Shown piece after piece: positions 53,658-63,701 of a DNA stretch of 64,000 nucleotides. The notes under the pieces are model-generated. The model saw only the letters and a list, made by a program, of their open reading frames with translations, was not told where the DNA came from and searched no databases. This DNA comes from Moraxella sp. FZFQ2102 (lineage in GTDB: Bacteria; Pseudomonadota; Gammaproteobacteria; Pseudomonadales; Moraxellaceae), in the NCBI RefSeq assembly GCF_024137865.1, contig NZ_CP099960.1, positions 1,674,001-1,738,000 of the forward strand. The letters run 5' to 3'. The stretch's first letter is position 1; every line of letters begins with the position of its first letter. Position numbers and translations under genes: made by a program.

Positions 53658-54488
53658 ATGAAAACCCGTATCGAAACAACCTTTGAGAATCTCAAAGCCC
53701 AAAATAAAAAAGCCCTAATTCCCTATATCATGGCAGGTGATCCACACCCTCTGGTGACGGTGGATTTGATGCACAAGCTTGTAGCACATGGGGCGGATAT
53801 TATCGAAGTTGGTTTGCCATTTAGCGATCCGATGGCAGATGGTCCTGTGATTGCTCACGCGGCTGAGCGCGCCTTGGCAGCAGGCACAAGCACCCGTGAT
53901 GCCATCGAGATGGTGCGAGAATTTCGCAAGACCAACACCACCACACCTGTGCTTGTGATGGGCTATCTAAACCCTGTTGAAATCATTGGCTATGATGCCT
54001 TTAGCGATCTATGTGCTGATGCTGGTGTGGATGCGATTTTGATGGTGGATCTGCCACCAAAAGAAGCAGGCGATTTTCCAAAGAAACTCACCGCACGCAC
54101 TGATAATCCAATGAATCAAATTTTCCTGCTGTCACCGACCACCGAAGCGGCTCGCCGTGCCAAAGTGATCGAGGACTGTAGCGGATTTATCTATTATGTC
54201 TCGCTAAAAGGCGTCACAGGCTCAGCAAGTCTGGATGTGGCAGCGGTCTCTGAACAAGTCCAAAAAATCAAAGCCGAAACTGACATCCCTGTGTGTGTCG
54301 GCTTTGGTATTCGTGATGGCGCATCTGCCAAGGCGTTGGGTGCGGTGGCGGATGGGGTGATTGTCGGCAGTGAGCTTGTTAAAAACTTTGCCAAAATCGA
54401 TGCATCCGATGAGCAAGCAGTTGCCGCCGCCATTGATCAGCTACTTGCCAAGATGGATGAGCTAAAATCGGCACTGGCAGAAGTGTAA
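53658..54488 (+). CDS. trpA: Tryptophan synthase alpha subunit
   Basis: TIM-barrel subunit that splits indole-3-glycerol phosphate to indole and G3P. Visible are LIPYIMAGDPHPLVTVDLMH, the catalytic Glu in IIEVGLPFSDPMADGPVI, the loop Asp in MVDLPPKEAGDF, YVSLKGVTGSA and GFGIRDGASAKALGAVADGVIVGSELV. The 276 residues are normal. It lies 52 bases after trpB and belongs to the same operon. Confidence 0.97.
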   Translation: MKTRIETTFENLKAQNKKALIPYIMAGDPHPLVTVDLMHKLVAHGADIIEVGLPFSDPMADGPVIAHAAERALAAGTSTRDAIEMVREFRKTNTTTPVLVMGYLNPVEIIGYDAFSDLCADAGVDAILMVDLPPKEAGDFPKKLTARTDNPMNQIFLLSPTTEAARRAKVIEDCSGFIYYVSLKGVTGSASLDVAAVSEQVQKIKAETDIPVCVGFGIRDGASAKALGAVADGVIVGSELVKNFAKIDASDEQAVAAAIDQLLAKMDELKSALAEV

Positions 54489-54667
54489 TCGATTTATTCA
54501 GCTTGTCTGAGCTATCAAAAGATGGCTGATTGTGTGATTTTTGCAAATTTACCCAAAAATTTACCATCTTTTGCAAAATCACTTTGCCAAAATCGATTTA
54601 CAAGTGTAAACTATATGACAATCATTGGGTACGCCCAATTTGACACTATAGTAAAAAGGAAAATCAC

Positions 54668-55552
54668 ATGAGCCAAAGCGAAACTGCCACCGAGCCAACC
54701 ATCTGGCTAAAGCGCGCTGTCCCTGGTATCAAACAAACCACTGTACCGACTTTGACAGCGGTAGAGACTGAGCCATCGACTGAGTGCCCTGAGTGCCATT
54801 CTCTGACCACTAATACAGCACTGATTTTGAATCAATATGTCTGCCCTGAGTGCGATCATCATCTGACCATGACGGCTCGTAAGCGTTTGGAGTGGTTCTT
54901 TGATAGTGTGGATGCTGAGCTGGGTCAAGAGTTCACTGCAGGCAACCCGCTAAACTTCGTCGATTCCAAGCCTTATCCTGAGCGTATGAAAGAAGCGCAG
55001 ACCAAGACAGGTGAGTCTGAGGGCTTAGTGGTGATGGCAGGTAAGCTTAAGAATCTGGATGTCATTGCTTGTGCGTTTGATTTTCGCTTTATGGGTGGTT
55101 CGATGGGCTCAGTGGTGGGTGATCGATTTGTCCAAGCTGCCGAAAAAGCCTTGGCAGAGCGTAAGCCACTGGTCTGTTTTGCTGCATCAGGTGGTGCGCG
55201 TATGCAAGAGGGCTTATTATCGCTCATGCAGATGGCGCGCACCAGTGCTGCGATTGAGCGTCTAAGATTGGCTGGCGTGCCTTATGTGGTAATCCTAACT
55301 AATCCAGTCTATGGCGGGGTGACAGCAAGTCTTGCCATGCTTGGTGATGTCCATATCGCTGAGCCTAAGGCGATGATTGGCTTTGCAGGTAAGCGAGTGA
55401 TCGAACAGACGGTGCGTGAAGTGCTTGATGAGCCGTTCCAGCGTGCTGAATTTTTGCTCGAAAAAGGCACGGTGGATATGGTGGTGCACCGTCATCAGCT
55501 GATTGATACCACGCATCGCATTTTGGCAAAATTATCCAAAGCCGCTGCATAA
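54668..55552 (+). CDS. accD: Acetyl-CoA carboxylase carboxyltransferase subunit beta
   Basis: With AccA forms the carboxyltransferase that makes malonyl-CoA. An N-terminal zinc ribbon (TECPECHSLTTN then YVCPECDHHLTM) is followed by the crotonase-fold domain: EGLVVMAGKLKNLDVIACAFDFRFMGGSMGSVVGDRFV, ASGGARMQEGLLSLMQMAR and TASLAMLGDVHIAEPKAMIGFAGKRVIEQTV. The 294 residues are standard. The trpA-accD-folC-SPOR order is common in gamma-proteobacteria. It ends with a hairpin terminator. Confidence 0.97.
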   Translation: MSQSETATEPTIWLKRAVPGIKQTTVPTLTAVETEPSTECPECHSLTTNTALILNQYVCPECDHHLTMTARKRLEWFFDSVDAELGQEFTAGNPLNFVDSKPYPERMKEAQTKTGESEGLVVMAGKLKNLDVIACAFDFRFMGGSMGSVVGDRFVQAAEKALAERKPLVCFAASGGARMQEGLLSLMQMARTSAAIERLRLAGVPYVVILTNPVYGGVTASLAMLGDVHIAEPKAMIGFAGKRVIEQTVREVLDEPFQRAEFLLEKGTVDMVVHRHQLIDTTHRILAKLSKAAA

Positions 55553-55564
55553 GCTTAGCAATAC

Positions 55565-55596
55565 AACACCCAAGACCGATGGTTTTGGGTGTTTTG
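55565..55596 (+). terminator. Terminator after accD
   Basis: AACACCCAA / TTTGGGTGTT around GACCGATGG, followed by TTGTTGTG. The folC start lies only 55 bases beyond, so folC may have its own promoter or read-through. Confidence 0.75.
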
Positions 55597-55651
55597 TTGT
55601 GTTTGGGCGAGGATAAGTTTACAATATGCCAAAATTTTTGGAAAAATTCAC

Positions 55652-56968
55652 ATGAGTACAAAAAATCTTAGCCAATGGCTCACCTATATGGGCAGTATCC
55701 ATGTATCCGCCATCGATATGGGGCTTGAGCGGGTATTGCCAGTTGCCAAGCGATTGGGTGTGTTAAAGGCAGATTTAAAAAAGAAGCCAACGATCTTTAC
55801 TGTCGCAGGCACTAACGGCAAAGGCTCAACCACAGCGACCATCGCCGCCATCTGCCAAAGCGCAGGGCTAAAGACCGCCTTGTATCAATCACCGCATTTG
55901 GTGTCGTTCACAGAGCGAGTGCGGATTGATGGCATTGAGGCGAGTGATGAGGCGCTGATTTTGGCATTTGAAGCGGTGGAGTCGGCTCGTCTGGCTGAGG
56001 GCTTGTCATTGTCGTTTTTTGAGATGACAACTTTGGCGGCGTTTTGGCTGTTCAAGCAGGCGGACTGTGATGTTTGGGTGCTTGAGATTGGGCTAGGCGG
56101 ACGATTGGATGTGGTCAATATCATCGATCCTGATGTGGCGGTGATTACCAATATTGGCATTGATCATGTGGATTGGCTGGGTGATGATATCGAAAAAATC
56201 GGTGCCGAAAAAGCCGGTATTATCCGTGAGGGTATTCCTGTGATTTTGGGCAGTGATAGCTTGCCAAATAGTGTGTATGAAGCAGCTGCCACGCATCATG
56301 CCAAGGTATATCAGCTTGGCAAAGATTATGCCTATCTTGCCAAAGATGATGGCTGGATTTGGTCATCGGCAAGTCTAACGGCAAACCTACCCTTGCCAAA
56401 ATTATCCCTGCAAAATGCCGTCAATGCCGTGGCAGCGGTGCAGGCAAGTGGCTTATCTATCGAGATGAATGCGATAAAAGCAGGGCTAGAATCTGTACAA
56501 TTGGCAGGGCGATTCGACCGTAGGGTGATTAATGATCGCCAGTGGATTTTTGATGTTGCCCACAATGAAGATGGCATTAAGTTTTTATTAAAACAGCTGA
56601 CGATCGCGTGGCAGAGGCATCTTGTTAAGCACCCTGATGCCAAGCTGTATTTCTTATTCTCGATGCTTGGGGATAAGGATGTATCGGCAGTGCTCAAGCA
56701 CATCCATCTAGCGATGGTTGGTGACGCATTGCCATCTGCAAGTTGGCATACGGCAGCCATCAGCCATGAGCGAGCGATGGATATTGATACGCTGACAGGC
56801 ATCATGCAGGCGTGTGTGCCTGATATTGACATGGTGGTGTATGAGAATCTAGATAAGGCGACTTTTGGGGCAATTGACGCCAGCCACCCGCAAGATCTGA
56901 TTGTAGCGTTTGGCTCATTTCATACGATTGGCGAAGCGTTGATCGCGCTTTTGGGTAAGCCGTATTGA
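55652..56968 (+). CDS. folC: Dihydrofolate/folylpolyglutamate synthase
   Basis: Mur-ligase-fold enzyme that makes dihydrofolate and adds glutamates to folates. The ATP loop FTVAGTNGKGSTTATIAAIC, SPHLVSFTERVRIDG, VLEIGLGGRLDVVNIIDPDVAVITNIGIDHVDWLG (metal sites) and WIFDVAHNEDGIKFLLKQL are in order. About 438 residues are counted from the preferred ATG (MSTKNLSQWL). The upstream extension overlaps the accD terminator and is rejected. Confidence 0.95.
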   Translation: MSTKNLSQWLTYMGSIHVSAIDMGLERVLPVAKRLGVLKADLKKKPTIFTVAGTNGKGSTTATIAAICQSAGLKTALYQSPHLVSFTERVRIDGIEASDEALILAFEAVESARLAEGLSLSFFEMTTLAAFWLFKQADCDVWVLEIGLGGRLDVVNIIDPDVAVITNIGIDHVDWLGDDIEKIGAEKAGIIREGIPVILGSDSLPNSVYEAAATHHAKVYQLGKDYAYLAKDDGWIWSSASLTANLPLPKLSLQNAVNAVAAVQASGLSIEMNAIKAGLESVQLAGRFDRRVINDRQWIFDVAHNEDGIKFLLKQLTIAWQRHLVKHPDAKLYFLFSMLGDKDVSAVLKHIHLAMVGDALPSASWHTAAISHERAMDIDTLTGIMQACVPDIDMVVYENLDKATFGAIDASHPQDLIVAFGSFHTIGEALIALLGKPY

Positions 56969-57145
56969 TGGGTGAATTAAGATATACCGAATAATATAGG
57001 GTGATTTGTAAAAGATTGTAGTGATTTAGCATCACTGTGTATTTTCACGCACGCTTGGCATTGACAATTGGGCGTAAAAGGTTTATTTTAATGGGTTATT
57101 TCGATGGCGAAAAATTCGTCAATGGCAGCTTTTGTGGAGTAGCGA

Positions 57146-58330
57146 ATGATTTCAAAACAGGTGTTATTGGGCTTATCTTTGGTGCTTGGCGGCAGCGTGG
57201 TTTTTTATGCTTTGGCAAATAATGACCAGCAGGCGAGCAGTCAAGAAAACAGCGCACAAACCGCCAAAACTGAAGTTGCCAAGCCTGTGGTGCAGCCACT
57301 CACCGCTGATGTCGCTACCGAAGAAAAGCTACTTGCCCAAAAGCAAAAAGAGCGTGAAGCACACGCCTTGCAATTGCAAAAGCACACCGAACAGCTGTTG
57401 GCTGAACAAGAGCTTGCGCGCAAAAATGCCATCGATAAAGCCAATGCCGAGATCAATGGCACAACCACACAAGTGGCGGTAAGCGGCACATCAGCATCTC
57501 AAAGTGAGCTGATTGCTGTGCCCGCAGTACAGACGCGCCCAGAAGCCATCGAAGCAGCACGCCAAGCTGAAGAAGCCAAAAAAGCTGCCGAAGAAGCTAA
57601 GAAAGCTGAAGAAGCTGCCAAAAAAGCTGCCCAAAATAAACCTGATACCACCACCGATACCAAAAAAGCTGCTGACGCCAAAAAAGCCGAAGAGCTAAAA
57701 AAAGCAGAAGAAGAGAAAAAAGCTCAAGCCAAGCGCGCTGAAGATGCTAAAAAAGCTGAAGCCAAGAAAGCAGAGCAAGCCAAAACCGCTGCCAAAGGCG
57801 GTCAGTACCAAGTGCAAGCAGGCGAGACGCTATTGGGTATCGCCAACCGCCATGGCGTGTCTGTGCAAGCATTGGCAGCTGCCAATAATATGGGTCAAGG
57901 TGATATGCTGCGCGAAGGTCGCAAGCTGACCATTCCTGCAGGTGGTAAAACACCAAAGCAAACCCAAAGTTCAAACACGAATAAAGCCGATACTAAGTCT
58001 GAGAAAAAAGACGATAAAAAAGCCGATATCAAGAAAGCAGACACTAAGAAAACCGACGCCAAATCCGCATCAAAAAACACCCAAAACCCTGAAATGTCTG
58101 GACGCTACACGGTGCAAGTCGCCATCAGCCCTGACAAGGCAAAAGTGGATGCAGTGGTCAAGCAGTACAAGGCGGCTGGCTATAAAGTCACCACGACCAA
58201 TACCACTAAAGGTGTGCGTGTCGTCGTCGGCAACGAAAAGACTGCCGAAGGTGCTAAGGCATTGCGTAATAAGATTAACGGCGATAGCCGTGTTAATTCA
58301 AATGGTGCATTTATCCATCAAGTACAATAA
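57146..58330 (+). CDS. LysM and SPOR domain envelope protein (DedD-like position)
   Basis: A 394-residue bitopic protein in the place of dedD after folC. An N-terminal membrane helix (SKQVLLGLSLVLGGSVVFYAL) is followed by a TolA-like Ala/Lys/Glu helix (about 140-215, repeats of KKAEE type). A LysM domain (about 218-265, YQVQAGETLLGIANRHGVSVQALAAANNM) comes next, then a second Lys/Asp-rich linker and a C-terminal SPOR domain (about 320-394, GRYTVQVAISPDKAKVDAVVKQYKAAGYKV). Both domains bind peptidoglycan, SPOR at the septum. E. coli DedD lacks LysM. A role in division is inferred. Confidence 0.85.
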   Translation: MISKQVLLGLSLVLGGSVVFYALANNDQQASSQENSAQTAKTEVAKPVVQPLTADVATEEKLLAQKQKEREAHALQLQKHTEQLLAEQELARKNAIDKANAEINGTTTQVAVSGTSASQSELIAVPAVQTRPEAIEAARQAEEAKKAAEEAKKAEEAAKKAAQNKPDTTTDTKKAADAKKAEELKKAEEEKKAQAKRAEDAKKAEAKKAEQAKTAAKGGQYQVQAGETLLGIANRHGVSVQALAAANNMGQGDMLREGRKLTIPAGGKTPKQTQSSNTNKADTKSEKKDDKKADIKKADTKKTDAKSASKNTQNPEMSGRYTVQVAISPDKAKVDAVVKQYKAAGYKVTTTNTTKGVRVVVGNEKTAEGAKALRNKINGDSRVNSNGAFIHQVQ

Positions 58331-58346
58331 TACTAAGTTTATTTGC

Positions 58347-58376
58347 AAAAGCACGGTGGTTTGCCGTGCTTTTTTG
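58347..58376 (+). terminator. Terminator after LysM/SPOR gene
   Basis: AAAGCACGG / CCGTGCTTT around TGGTTTG, followed by TTTTGTT, 16 bases after the stop codon. Confidence 0.88.
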
Positions 58377-58395
58377 TTATTTTTGAGAGTGAGTT

Positions 58396-58899
58396 ATGAG
58401 TAATTGGCAAATTGGATTAGCGGTACTAGCGGTACTGGCTGTCTTATGGCTGTGTCGCCCAAAAGTTAAGAAAATCAAAGGCGACGATATGCCTGTATGG
58501 CCATTTGAGCCGATGCCTTTGATGACTGACAGTGAAGTATTATTTTATAAAAAATTATCAGCAGCATTGCCGGAATTTCATCTGTTTGGGCAAGTGCAGC
58601 TATCACGCATGATTGAGCCGATCGAAGAAGTGGCAGATGAGCGGCAGTTTTGGTTCAATCGTATCTGTCGTCAGAGTGTGGATTTTGTGCTTATCGATGA
58701 AGATTTGCAAACGGTGCTTGCCGCCATTGAGCTTGACGATTGGACGCATGAGAGCAAAGCGCGCCAAAAACAAGACGCCAAAAAAGACAAAGCCCTTGCC
58801 AGTGCAGGTATTCCCATCATTCGCTTTCATGCCGAAAAAATGCCATCGTCACAGATGATTCGCCAAGAAGTGCTTGAGGTCTTACGTGCGTATCGCTAG
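58396..58899 (+). CDS. DUF2726 protein with N-terminal membrane helix
   Basis: A 167-residue protein. One membrane helix (about 5-22, IGLAVLAVLAVLWLC) is followed by a DUF2726 domain: PLMTDSEVLFYKKLSAALPEFHLFGQVQLSRMI, SVDFVLIDEDLQTVLAAIELDDWTHESKARQKQDAKKDKALASAGIPIIRFHA. The D...E.D...K pattern resembles PD-(D/E)XK nuclease-like folds of this family. Function is unknown. It follows a terminator closely and is probably transcribed from its own promoter. Confidence 0.82.
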   Translation: MSNWQIGLAVLAVLAVLWLCRPKVKKIKGDDMPVWPFEPMPLMTDSEVLFYKKLSAALPEFHLFGQVQLSRMIEPIEEVADERQFWFNRICRQSVDFVLIDEDLQTVLAAIELDDWTHESKARQKQDAKKDKALASAGIPIIRFHAEKMPSSQMIRQEVLEVLRAYR

Positions 58900-59031
58900 G
58901 CGTATGATGACTGTATGGTCTGATTTTTGACTTGGCTGTGAAGGCGTGGCTTGGCATACTAAGTGATCAATGAGATAATTATTGTCAATAAAAAATTGGT
59001 AAATTGATAATTTAGATTAAAGGAATATGCA

Positions 59032-59826
59032 ATGACGGCTTATCAAACCATCACAACATCCATCACTCAAGATGTCATGACCATCACGCTCAATCGCCCC
59101 GAGAAGAAAAACGCCCTAAGTTTTGTGATGATGGATGAGCTGATTCATCTTGCCAAAACGCTAAAAAGGAATAAATCGCTCAAAGCAGTGGTGATTACTG
59201 GCAGTGGGACGGATTTTTGTTCTGGGCTAGATTTGGCGGATTTGAACAACTCCAAGAATCTGCTCAAGGCATCGTATCAGCTGATTAAGCCTACACCAAG
59301 CAAATTTCAACAGGTGTGTTTGATTTGGCAAAGTCTGCCGATGCCTGTGATTGCCGTCATTAAGGGTGTTTGTGTTGGTGGTGGGCTACAGTTGGCACTG
59401 GGTGCGGATATGCGTATTGCACATCCTGATGCTAGGTTCTCGGTGCTTGAAGCTAAATGGGGTTTGGTGGCGGATATGGGCATCACGCATACAGCGGGCA
59501 TGATTGCCAAGGATAAACTTGCCAAGCTTGCGATGACTGCTGAGATTGTCGATGCCAAGGCAGCGTTTGATGATGGGCTGGTGACCATCATCGATGATGA
59601 GCCTATGGCAAGAGCAAATCAGCTGATTGCCGATATCGGCAGTCGCTCGCCTGATGCAGTACTGGCTGCCAAGCGAATTATCAATGCACGCTCGCCCATC
59701 AATTATCTGACACTGTATCAAGAAAAACTGTGGCAAATCCGCCTAATGCTTGGACACAACCGCAAGCTTGCCATCAAAAAAGCCAAAGACAGCTCGGTAG
59801 CTTTTGTCAGACGGCAGTTTGGGTAA
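59032..59826 (+). CDS. Enoyl-CoA hydratase/isomerase (crotonase) family
   Basis: A 264-residue crotonase-fold protein: MTITLNRPEKKNALSFVMMDELI, first oxyanion-hole region GSGTDFCSGLDLADL, second in IKGVCVGGGLQLALGADMRIAHPDARFSVLEAKWGLVADMG. The position of the usual first catalytic Glu is within the GLQLALGADMR loop and is not an obvious Glu. The second position holds Asp (VADMG), so isomerase or another crotonase activity is possible. AAGGAATATGCA lies before the ATG. It stands alone, convergent with ftsH. Confidence 0.85.
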   Translation: MTAYQTITTSITQDVMTITLNRPEKKNALSFVMMDELIHLAKTLKRNKSLKAVVITGSGTDFCSGLDLADLNNSKNLLKASYQLIKPTPSKFQQVCLIWQSLPMPVIAVIKGVCVGGGLQLALGADMRIAHPDARFSVLEAKWGLVADMGITHTAGMIAKDKLAKLAMTAEIVDAKAAFDDGLVTIIDDEPMARANQLIADIGSRSPDAVLAAKRIINARSPINYLTLYQEKLWQIRLMLGHNRKLAIKKAKDSSVAFVRRQFG

Positions 59827-59847
59827 GTTACTGATTTACCTAAAATA

Positions 59848-59880
59848 AAAATTGCCCAAGTTGAATACTTGGGCAATTGT
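59848..59880. terminator. Bidirectional terminator between convergent genes
   Basis: ATTGCCCAAGT / ACTTGGGCAAT perfect stem with a TGAAT loop, A-rich before and T-containing after, between the crotonase gene and ftsH. Confidence 0.88.
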
Positions 59881-59898
59881 CCTTGATAGTGCTATATT

Positions 59899-61803
59899 TT
59901 ATGCAGGCAACGGTGGTGGCAATTCGTCATCAGCAGGGGCGGTTGGTGTGGTTGTCACACCCGGTACTTCATGCTGATATTCTTTTGGCTCACGCGGCTC
60001 TTCGCCTGCCATGATTTGTAAGAATTGCTCACGATCGATGGTTTCCCATTTCATCAAGGCATCGACCATGGCGTGCATCTTGTCGTGATTTTCGTCAATC
60101 AATTTATAAGCGACATCGTATTGTGCCTCTAGGATATTGCGAATTTCATCATCGACTTTTTGCTGTGTGGCTTCTGAGATGGTGCGCGTGCTACCACCGA
60201 AATAGCCGCCATGCTCTTCAGCTTCATAGACCATCACGCCCATTGCATCTGACATACCATAGCGAGTGACCATCGCACGAGCCATCTTAGTTGCGCGCTC
60301 GAAGTCATTAGATGCACCAGTAGATTTGCGATCGACGAAAATCTCTTCAGCGATACGACCGCCAAATAGAATAGAGATTTCGTTCAGCATCTTGTCTTTG
60401 TAGTTGCTGACCATGTCCTGCTCAGGCAGCTGCCAAGTCACACCCAATGCCCAACCGCGCGGCATGATGGTGACCTTATGCACAGGGTCAGTACCTGGTA
60501 GCAGCTCAGCGACAAGTGCATGACCAGCTTCATGATAAGCGGTGGCACGACGCTCTTCTTCCCGCAATACCATTGATTTGCGTTCAGGGCCCATGTATAG
60601 CTTGTCTTTGGCGTCTTCAAAGTCGTTCATATCGACGCTTGGCTTATTGCGACGAGCGGCAAATAGCGCAGCTTCATTCACTAAGTTGGCAAGTTGTGCA
60701 CCGCTAAATCCAGGCGTACCACGAGCTAGGGCATTGACATCGACACCGATGGTAGATGGTAATTTTTTCAGATGAACATTCAAAATCTGCTCACGGCCTT
60801 TGATGTCAGGTAAGCCAACAGAGACTTGACGGTCAAAGCGACCGGGACGGAGCAAAGCTTTATCCAGTACATCGACACGGTTGGTCGCTGCGATGACGAT
60901 AACGCCGTCATTGCCTTCAAAGCCGTCCATCTCAACCAAAAGTTGGTTCAGCGTCTGCTCACGCTCATCATGACCGCCACCCATGCCGCTGCCACGATGA
61001 CGACCGACAGCATCAATCTCATCAATAAAGATAATGCATGGTGCGTTTTTCTTGGCTTGATCAAACATATCACGGACACGCGATGCACCGACACCAACGA
61101 ACATCTCAACAAAATCTGAGCCAGAGATGGAGAAAAATGGCACTTTAGCTTCACCAGCGATGGCTTTGGCAAGCAATGTCTTACCGGTACCTGGTGGGCC
61201 AACCATCAGTACGCCACGTGGAATGGTCGCACCAAGCTTAGTGAATTTACTTGGATCTTTTAGAAAATCGACAATCTCAGCAACTTCTTGCTTGGATTCT
61301 TCGACGCCAGCAACATCATCAAAGGTGACTTTGATTTGGTCTTCAGACAGCATTTTGGCTTTTGATTTACCAAAGCTCATCGGGTTACGACCACCCATGC
61401 CGCCACCGCCTGCACCGCCACCCATGCCACGCATGAATAGCCAAAACAGACCAACGATCAGCAGGATAGGAAATGCCGCCATGAGTAATTGCATACCCAC
61501 GCCTTGACGCTCAGGGGCAGTGCCTTCGACTTCGACTTTGTGTTCACGCAGTAGTGGCATCAGCTGATCATCTGTCACATCAGGTCGAATGGTCTCAAAT
61601 TCTTTGCCATCGACCTTGGTGCCAGTGATTTCTTCACCGTTAATCTTCACATCTTTGATTTTGCCTTGTGATACTTCTGTCACAAATGCCGAATAATTCA
61701 TGGTGTCAGCATCAGCATTGCCATTATCCAGATTGCTAAAAATTGCAACCACGATGCCAATGATGACAAGCCATAATAAGGTATTCTTTACCATATCGTT
61801 CAA
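59899..61803 (-). CDS. ftsH: ATP-dependent zinc metalloprotease FtsH
   Basis: Membrane-bound AAA protease that degrades LpxC, sigma-32 and misfolded membrane proteins. Two N-terminal membrane helices ([14 protein letters not shown] and [19 protein letters not shown]) flank a periplasmic domain. The AAA module has Walker [19 protein letters not shown], Walker [13 protein letters not shown] and second region [27 protein letters not shown]. The zinc site is [13 protein letters not shown]. The 634 residues end with a Pro-rich tail ([13 protein letters not shown]). It follows rlmE on the minus strand as in E. coli. Confidence 0.98.
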   Translation of the reverse strand: MNDMVKNTLLWLVIIGIVVAIFSNLDNGNADADTMNYSAFVTEVSQGKIKDVKINGEEITGTKVDGKEFETIRPDVTDDQLMPLLREHKVEVEGTAPERQGVGMQLLMAAFPILLIVGLFWLFMRGMGGGAGGGGMGGRNPMSFGKSKAKMLSEDQIKVTFDDVAGVEESKQEVAEIVDFLKDPSKFTKLGATIPRGVLMVGPPGTGKTLLAKAIAGEAKVPFFSISGSDFVEMFVGVGASRVRDMFDQAKKNAPCIIFIDEIDAVGRHRGSGMGGGHDEREQTLNQLLVEMDGFEGNDGVIVIAATNRVDVLDKALLRPGRFDRQVSVGLPDIKGREQILNVHLKKLPSTIGVDVNALARGTPGFSGAQLANLVNEAALFAARRNKPSVDMNDFEDAKDKLYMGPERKSMVLREEERRATAYHEAGHALVAELLPGTDPVHKVTIMPRGWALGVTWQLPEQDMVSNYKDKMLNEISILFGGRIAEEIFVDRKSTGASNDFERATKMARAMVTRYGMSDAMGVMVYEAEEHGGYFGGSTRTISEATQQKVDDEIRNILEAQYDVAYKLIDENHDKMHAMVDALMKWETIDREQFLQIMAGEEPREPKEYQHEVPGVTTTPTAPADDELPPPLPA

Positions 61804-61959
61804 ACTTTTCTCATCCCACTAAAGTATGCTTTGCATCAGCGTTTGGGTATTTGGTTTCAAACCTGGTATCCAACTGCGTCGTTGATGCGAAGCGTTGTGT
61901 CTATTTTGTCCTATATGTAGATAATTGACCAGTTTTTCAAGCCAAAGACTGTCATTAGT

Positions 61960-62592
61960 TTATTTAATCGCCACCCAAAACATCTCTTTTGAGCGGGGGC
62001 GTGATGCAGCAGGCTTGATGCTTTTGATTTTGCTAAATTGCTTTTGCATAGTGGCACGCAATTCTTGAGAACCTTCACCTTGGAAGACTTTCATGATGAG
62101 CGCACCACCTTCAGGTAGCACCTTTAGGGCAAAATCCACCGCCAGCTCGCACAGATACATCATGCGTGGCTGATCAACTGCTGCCATGCCCGATGTGTTT
62201 GGTGCCATATCAGACAGCACCACATCGACCTTGCGACCACCGACTTCATCCATGATTTGGTTGAACACCGCTTCTTCACGAAAATCACCTTGGATAAAGG
62301 TGACATTCTCAAGCGTATCCATCGGCAAGATATCCGATGCAATCAGTACGCCGTTATCGCCAACAAGCTGGCCTGCCACCTGCGACCAACTACCCGGTGC
62401 AGAGCCGAGATCGACGACGGTCATGCCTTTTTTGATGAGATTGGTTTTTTCGTTAATCTCAAGCAGTTTATAGGCGGCACGAGCACGATAGCCTTCTTTC
62501 CATGCTTTTTGGACATAAAAATCATCCAAATGCTCTTTCATCCAACTGCGACTGGATTTGGAGAGTTTTTTGTTTTTAATGCGTGTTGCCAT
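61960..62592 (-). CDS. rlmE: 23S rRNA 2'-O-methyltransferase RlmE (FtsJ)
   Basis: Methylates U2552 of 23S rRNA late in 50S assembly. The 210 residues have the catalytic Lys region YRARAAYKLLEINE, SAM motif VVDLGSAPGSWSQVAGQL, catalytic Asp in VVLSDMAPNTSGMAAVDQPR, and GGALIMKVFQGEG with the second Lys. It lies upstream of ftsH on the same strand with a 156-base gap. The divergent yhbY start is about 140 bases away, as in E. coli. Confidence 0.97.
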   Translation of the reverse strand: MATRIKNKKLSKSSRSWMKEHLDDFYVQKAWKEGYRARAAYKLLEINEKTNLIKKGMTVVDLGSAPGSWSQVAGQLVGDNGVLIASDILPMDTLENVTFIQGDFREEAVFNQIMDEVGGRKVDVVLSDMAPNTSGMAAVDQPRMMYLCELAVDFALKVLPEGGALIMKVFQGEGSQELRATMQKQFSKIKSIKPAASRPRSKEMFWVAIK

Positions 62593-62734
62593 TGGGGGTG
62601 AATTACCTACAATTTATCAAATCAATACCAATCAATTAGTTTACCATTATTGACAGCAAATTTGGTGAAATTCTGCTATAATAGCGTAATTATTTCTCAC
62701 TGCCACCTTAATATACGGCAAATTTGGAACTTTC

Positions 62735-63052
62735 ATGAGCAAAAAAGCAAAACTTCAAGACATCAAGGCCCTGCGTGGCATCGGCCATCAGCTTAGCCCA
62801 ATCGTCATCGTCGGCGCAAACGGCCTAACACCAACCCTAATCGAAGAAGTGGCTCGTGCCTTACACGACCACGAACTCATCAAAATCAAAATCCCAGCAG
62901 GCTCAGCCGATGAACGCAAAGAGTGCGCCAATGCCATCGCCGAAGCCACTGAGTCAGAAGTCATCCACCATATCGGACGCATGGTGCTACTGCTGCGCGC
63001 CAATCCTGAGCCAAATCCAAAGCTATCGAATCTTAGCCGCTTTGGTTTTTGA
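62735..63052 (+). CDS. yhbY: Ribosome assembly RNA-binding protein YhbY
   Basis: A 105-residue CRM-domain protein that binds pre-50S particles: LRGIGHQLSPIVIVGANGLTPTLIEEVARALHDHELIKIKIP holds the GxxG RNA-binding loop, and IGRMVLLLRANPEPNPKLSNLSRFGF ends the domain. Divergent from rlmE, sharing the upstream region (TGCTATAAT near 62690 is a good -10). The stop codon overlaps the next start (TGATG). Confidence 0.96.
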   Translation: MSKKAKLQDIKALRGIGHQLSPIVIVGANGLTPTLIEEVARALHDHELIKIKIPAGSADERKECANAIAEATESEVIHHIGRMVLLLRANPEPNPKLSNLSRFGF

Positions 63053-63690
63053 TGGATGTATTGATGTCACATCAGGCATTATTTACACACCGTGCGATTG
63101 GTGCGGTGCAAGCATTTCCCCTAATCGCTGTCACTGATGGCGATTTTGTTTGGGATAAGAAAATCTCACTGCCTAACATCACAGCCTATGTTTCGGTAGT
63201 CAATGGTGCGGTGCAGGCAAGCTTTGTGGTGGCAAAAACCAATCACACCAAAGATATGTTCGCAGCAGTGCTAGACAGTGAGTCTGCCAAGCAACTGACC
63301 ATGCACCGAGCGGATTTTTTGTGGGAAAAAGACTGCTTTGAATGCTTTATCGGTCATGCTGATACGCCAGCTTATTTAGAAATCAATGCCAATAGTGCAG
63401 GTCAGTTTAATAGTTATCAGTTTGATGGCTATCGTACACCCAATGTCATGCCGCCTGTGGCAAATCATGGGTATGATGTACAAAGCTTTGTTTATCAAGA
63501 TGAAATGAATTACTGCTTTGGCTTTGAAGTGACAAAAATCAGCACAAGCATGGATGTATCGCGGCTAAAGATTAATCCAACGGTGATTTTATACCCTGTG
63601 ATTGATGGTCAAGCTGTGCCGATTTATTATGCATATCAGCACGCTGCGCCCCCTGATTTTCATGCCAGTGATGTATGGCAAAGCTTATAA
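63052..63690 (+). CDS. DOMON-like (CBM9-type) domain protein
   Basis: About 212 residues. The middle has HRADFLWEKDCFECFIGHADTPAYLEINANSAGQFNSYQFDGYR, the pattern of the DOMON-like / family-9 carbohydrate-binding fold seen in small uncharacterised bacterial proteins. No signal peptide is evident. Its start overlaps the yhbY stop (TGATG), so the two are co-translated; an ATG four codons later (MSHQAL) is also possible. Function is unknown. Confidence 0.75.
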   Translation: MDVLMSHQALFTHRAIGAVQAFPLIAVTDGDFVWDKKISLPNITAYVSVVNGAVQASFVVAKTNHTKDMFAAVLDSESAKQLTMHRADFLWEKDCFECFIGHADTPAYLEINANSAGQFNSYQFDGYRTPNVMPPVANHGYDVQSFVYQDEMNYCFGFEVTKISTSMDVSRLKINPTVILYPVIDGQAVPIYYAYQHAAPPDFHASDVWQSL

Positions 63691-63701
63691 AGTGATGGCT
63701 A

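Noticed and set aside
60826..61119. 97-residue frame antisense to ftsH
   Set aside because: It overlaps the conserved AAA module of ftsH and has no independent support.
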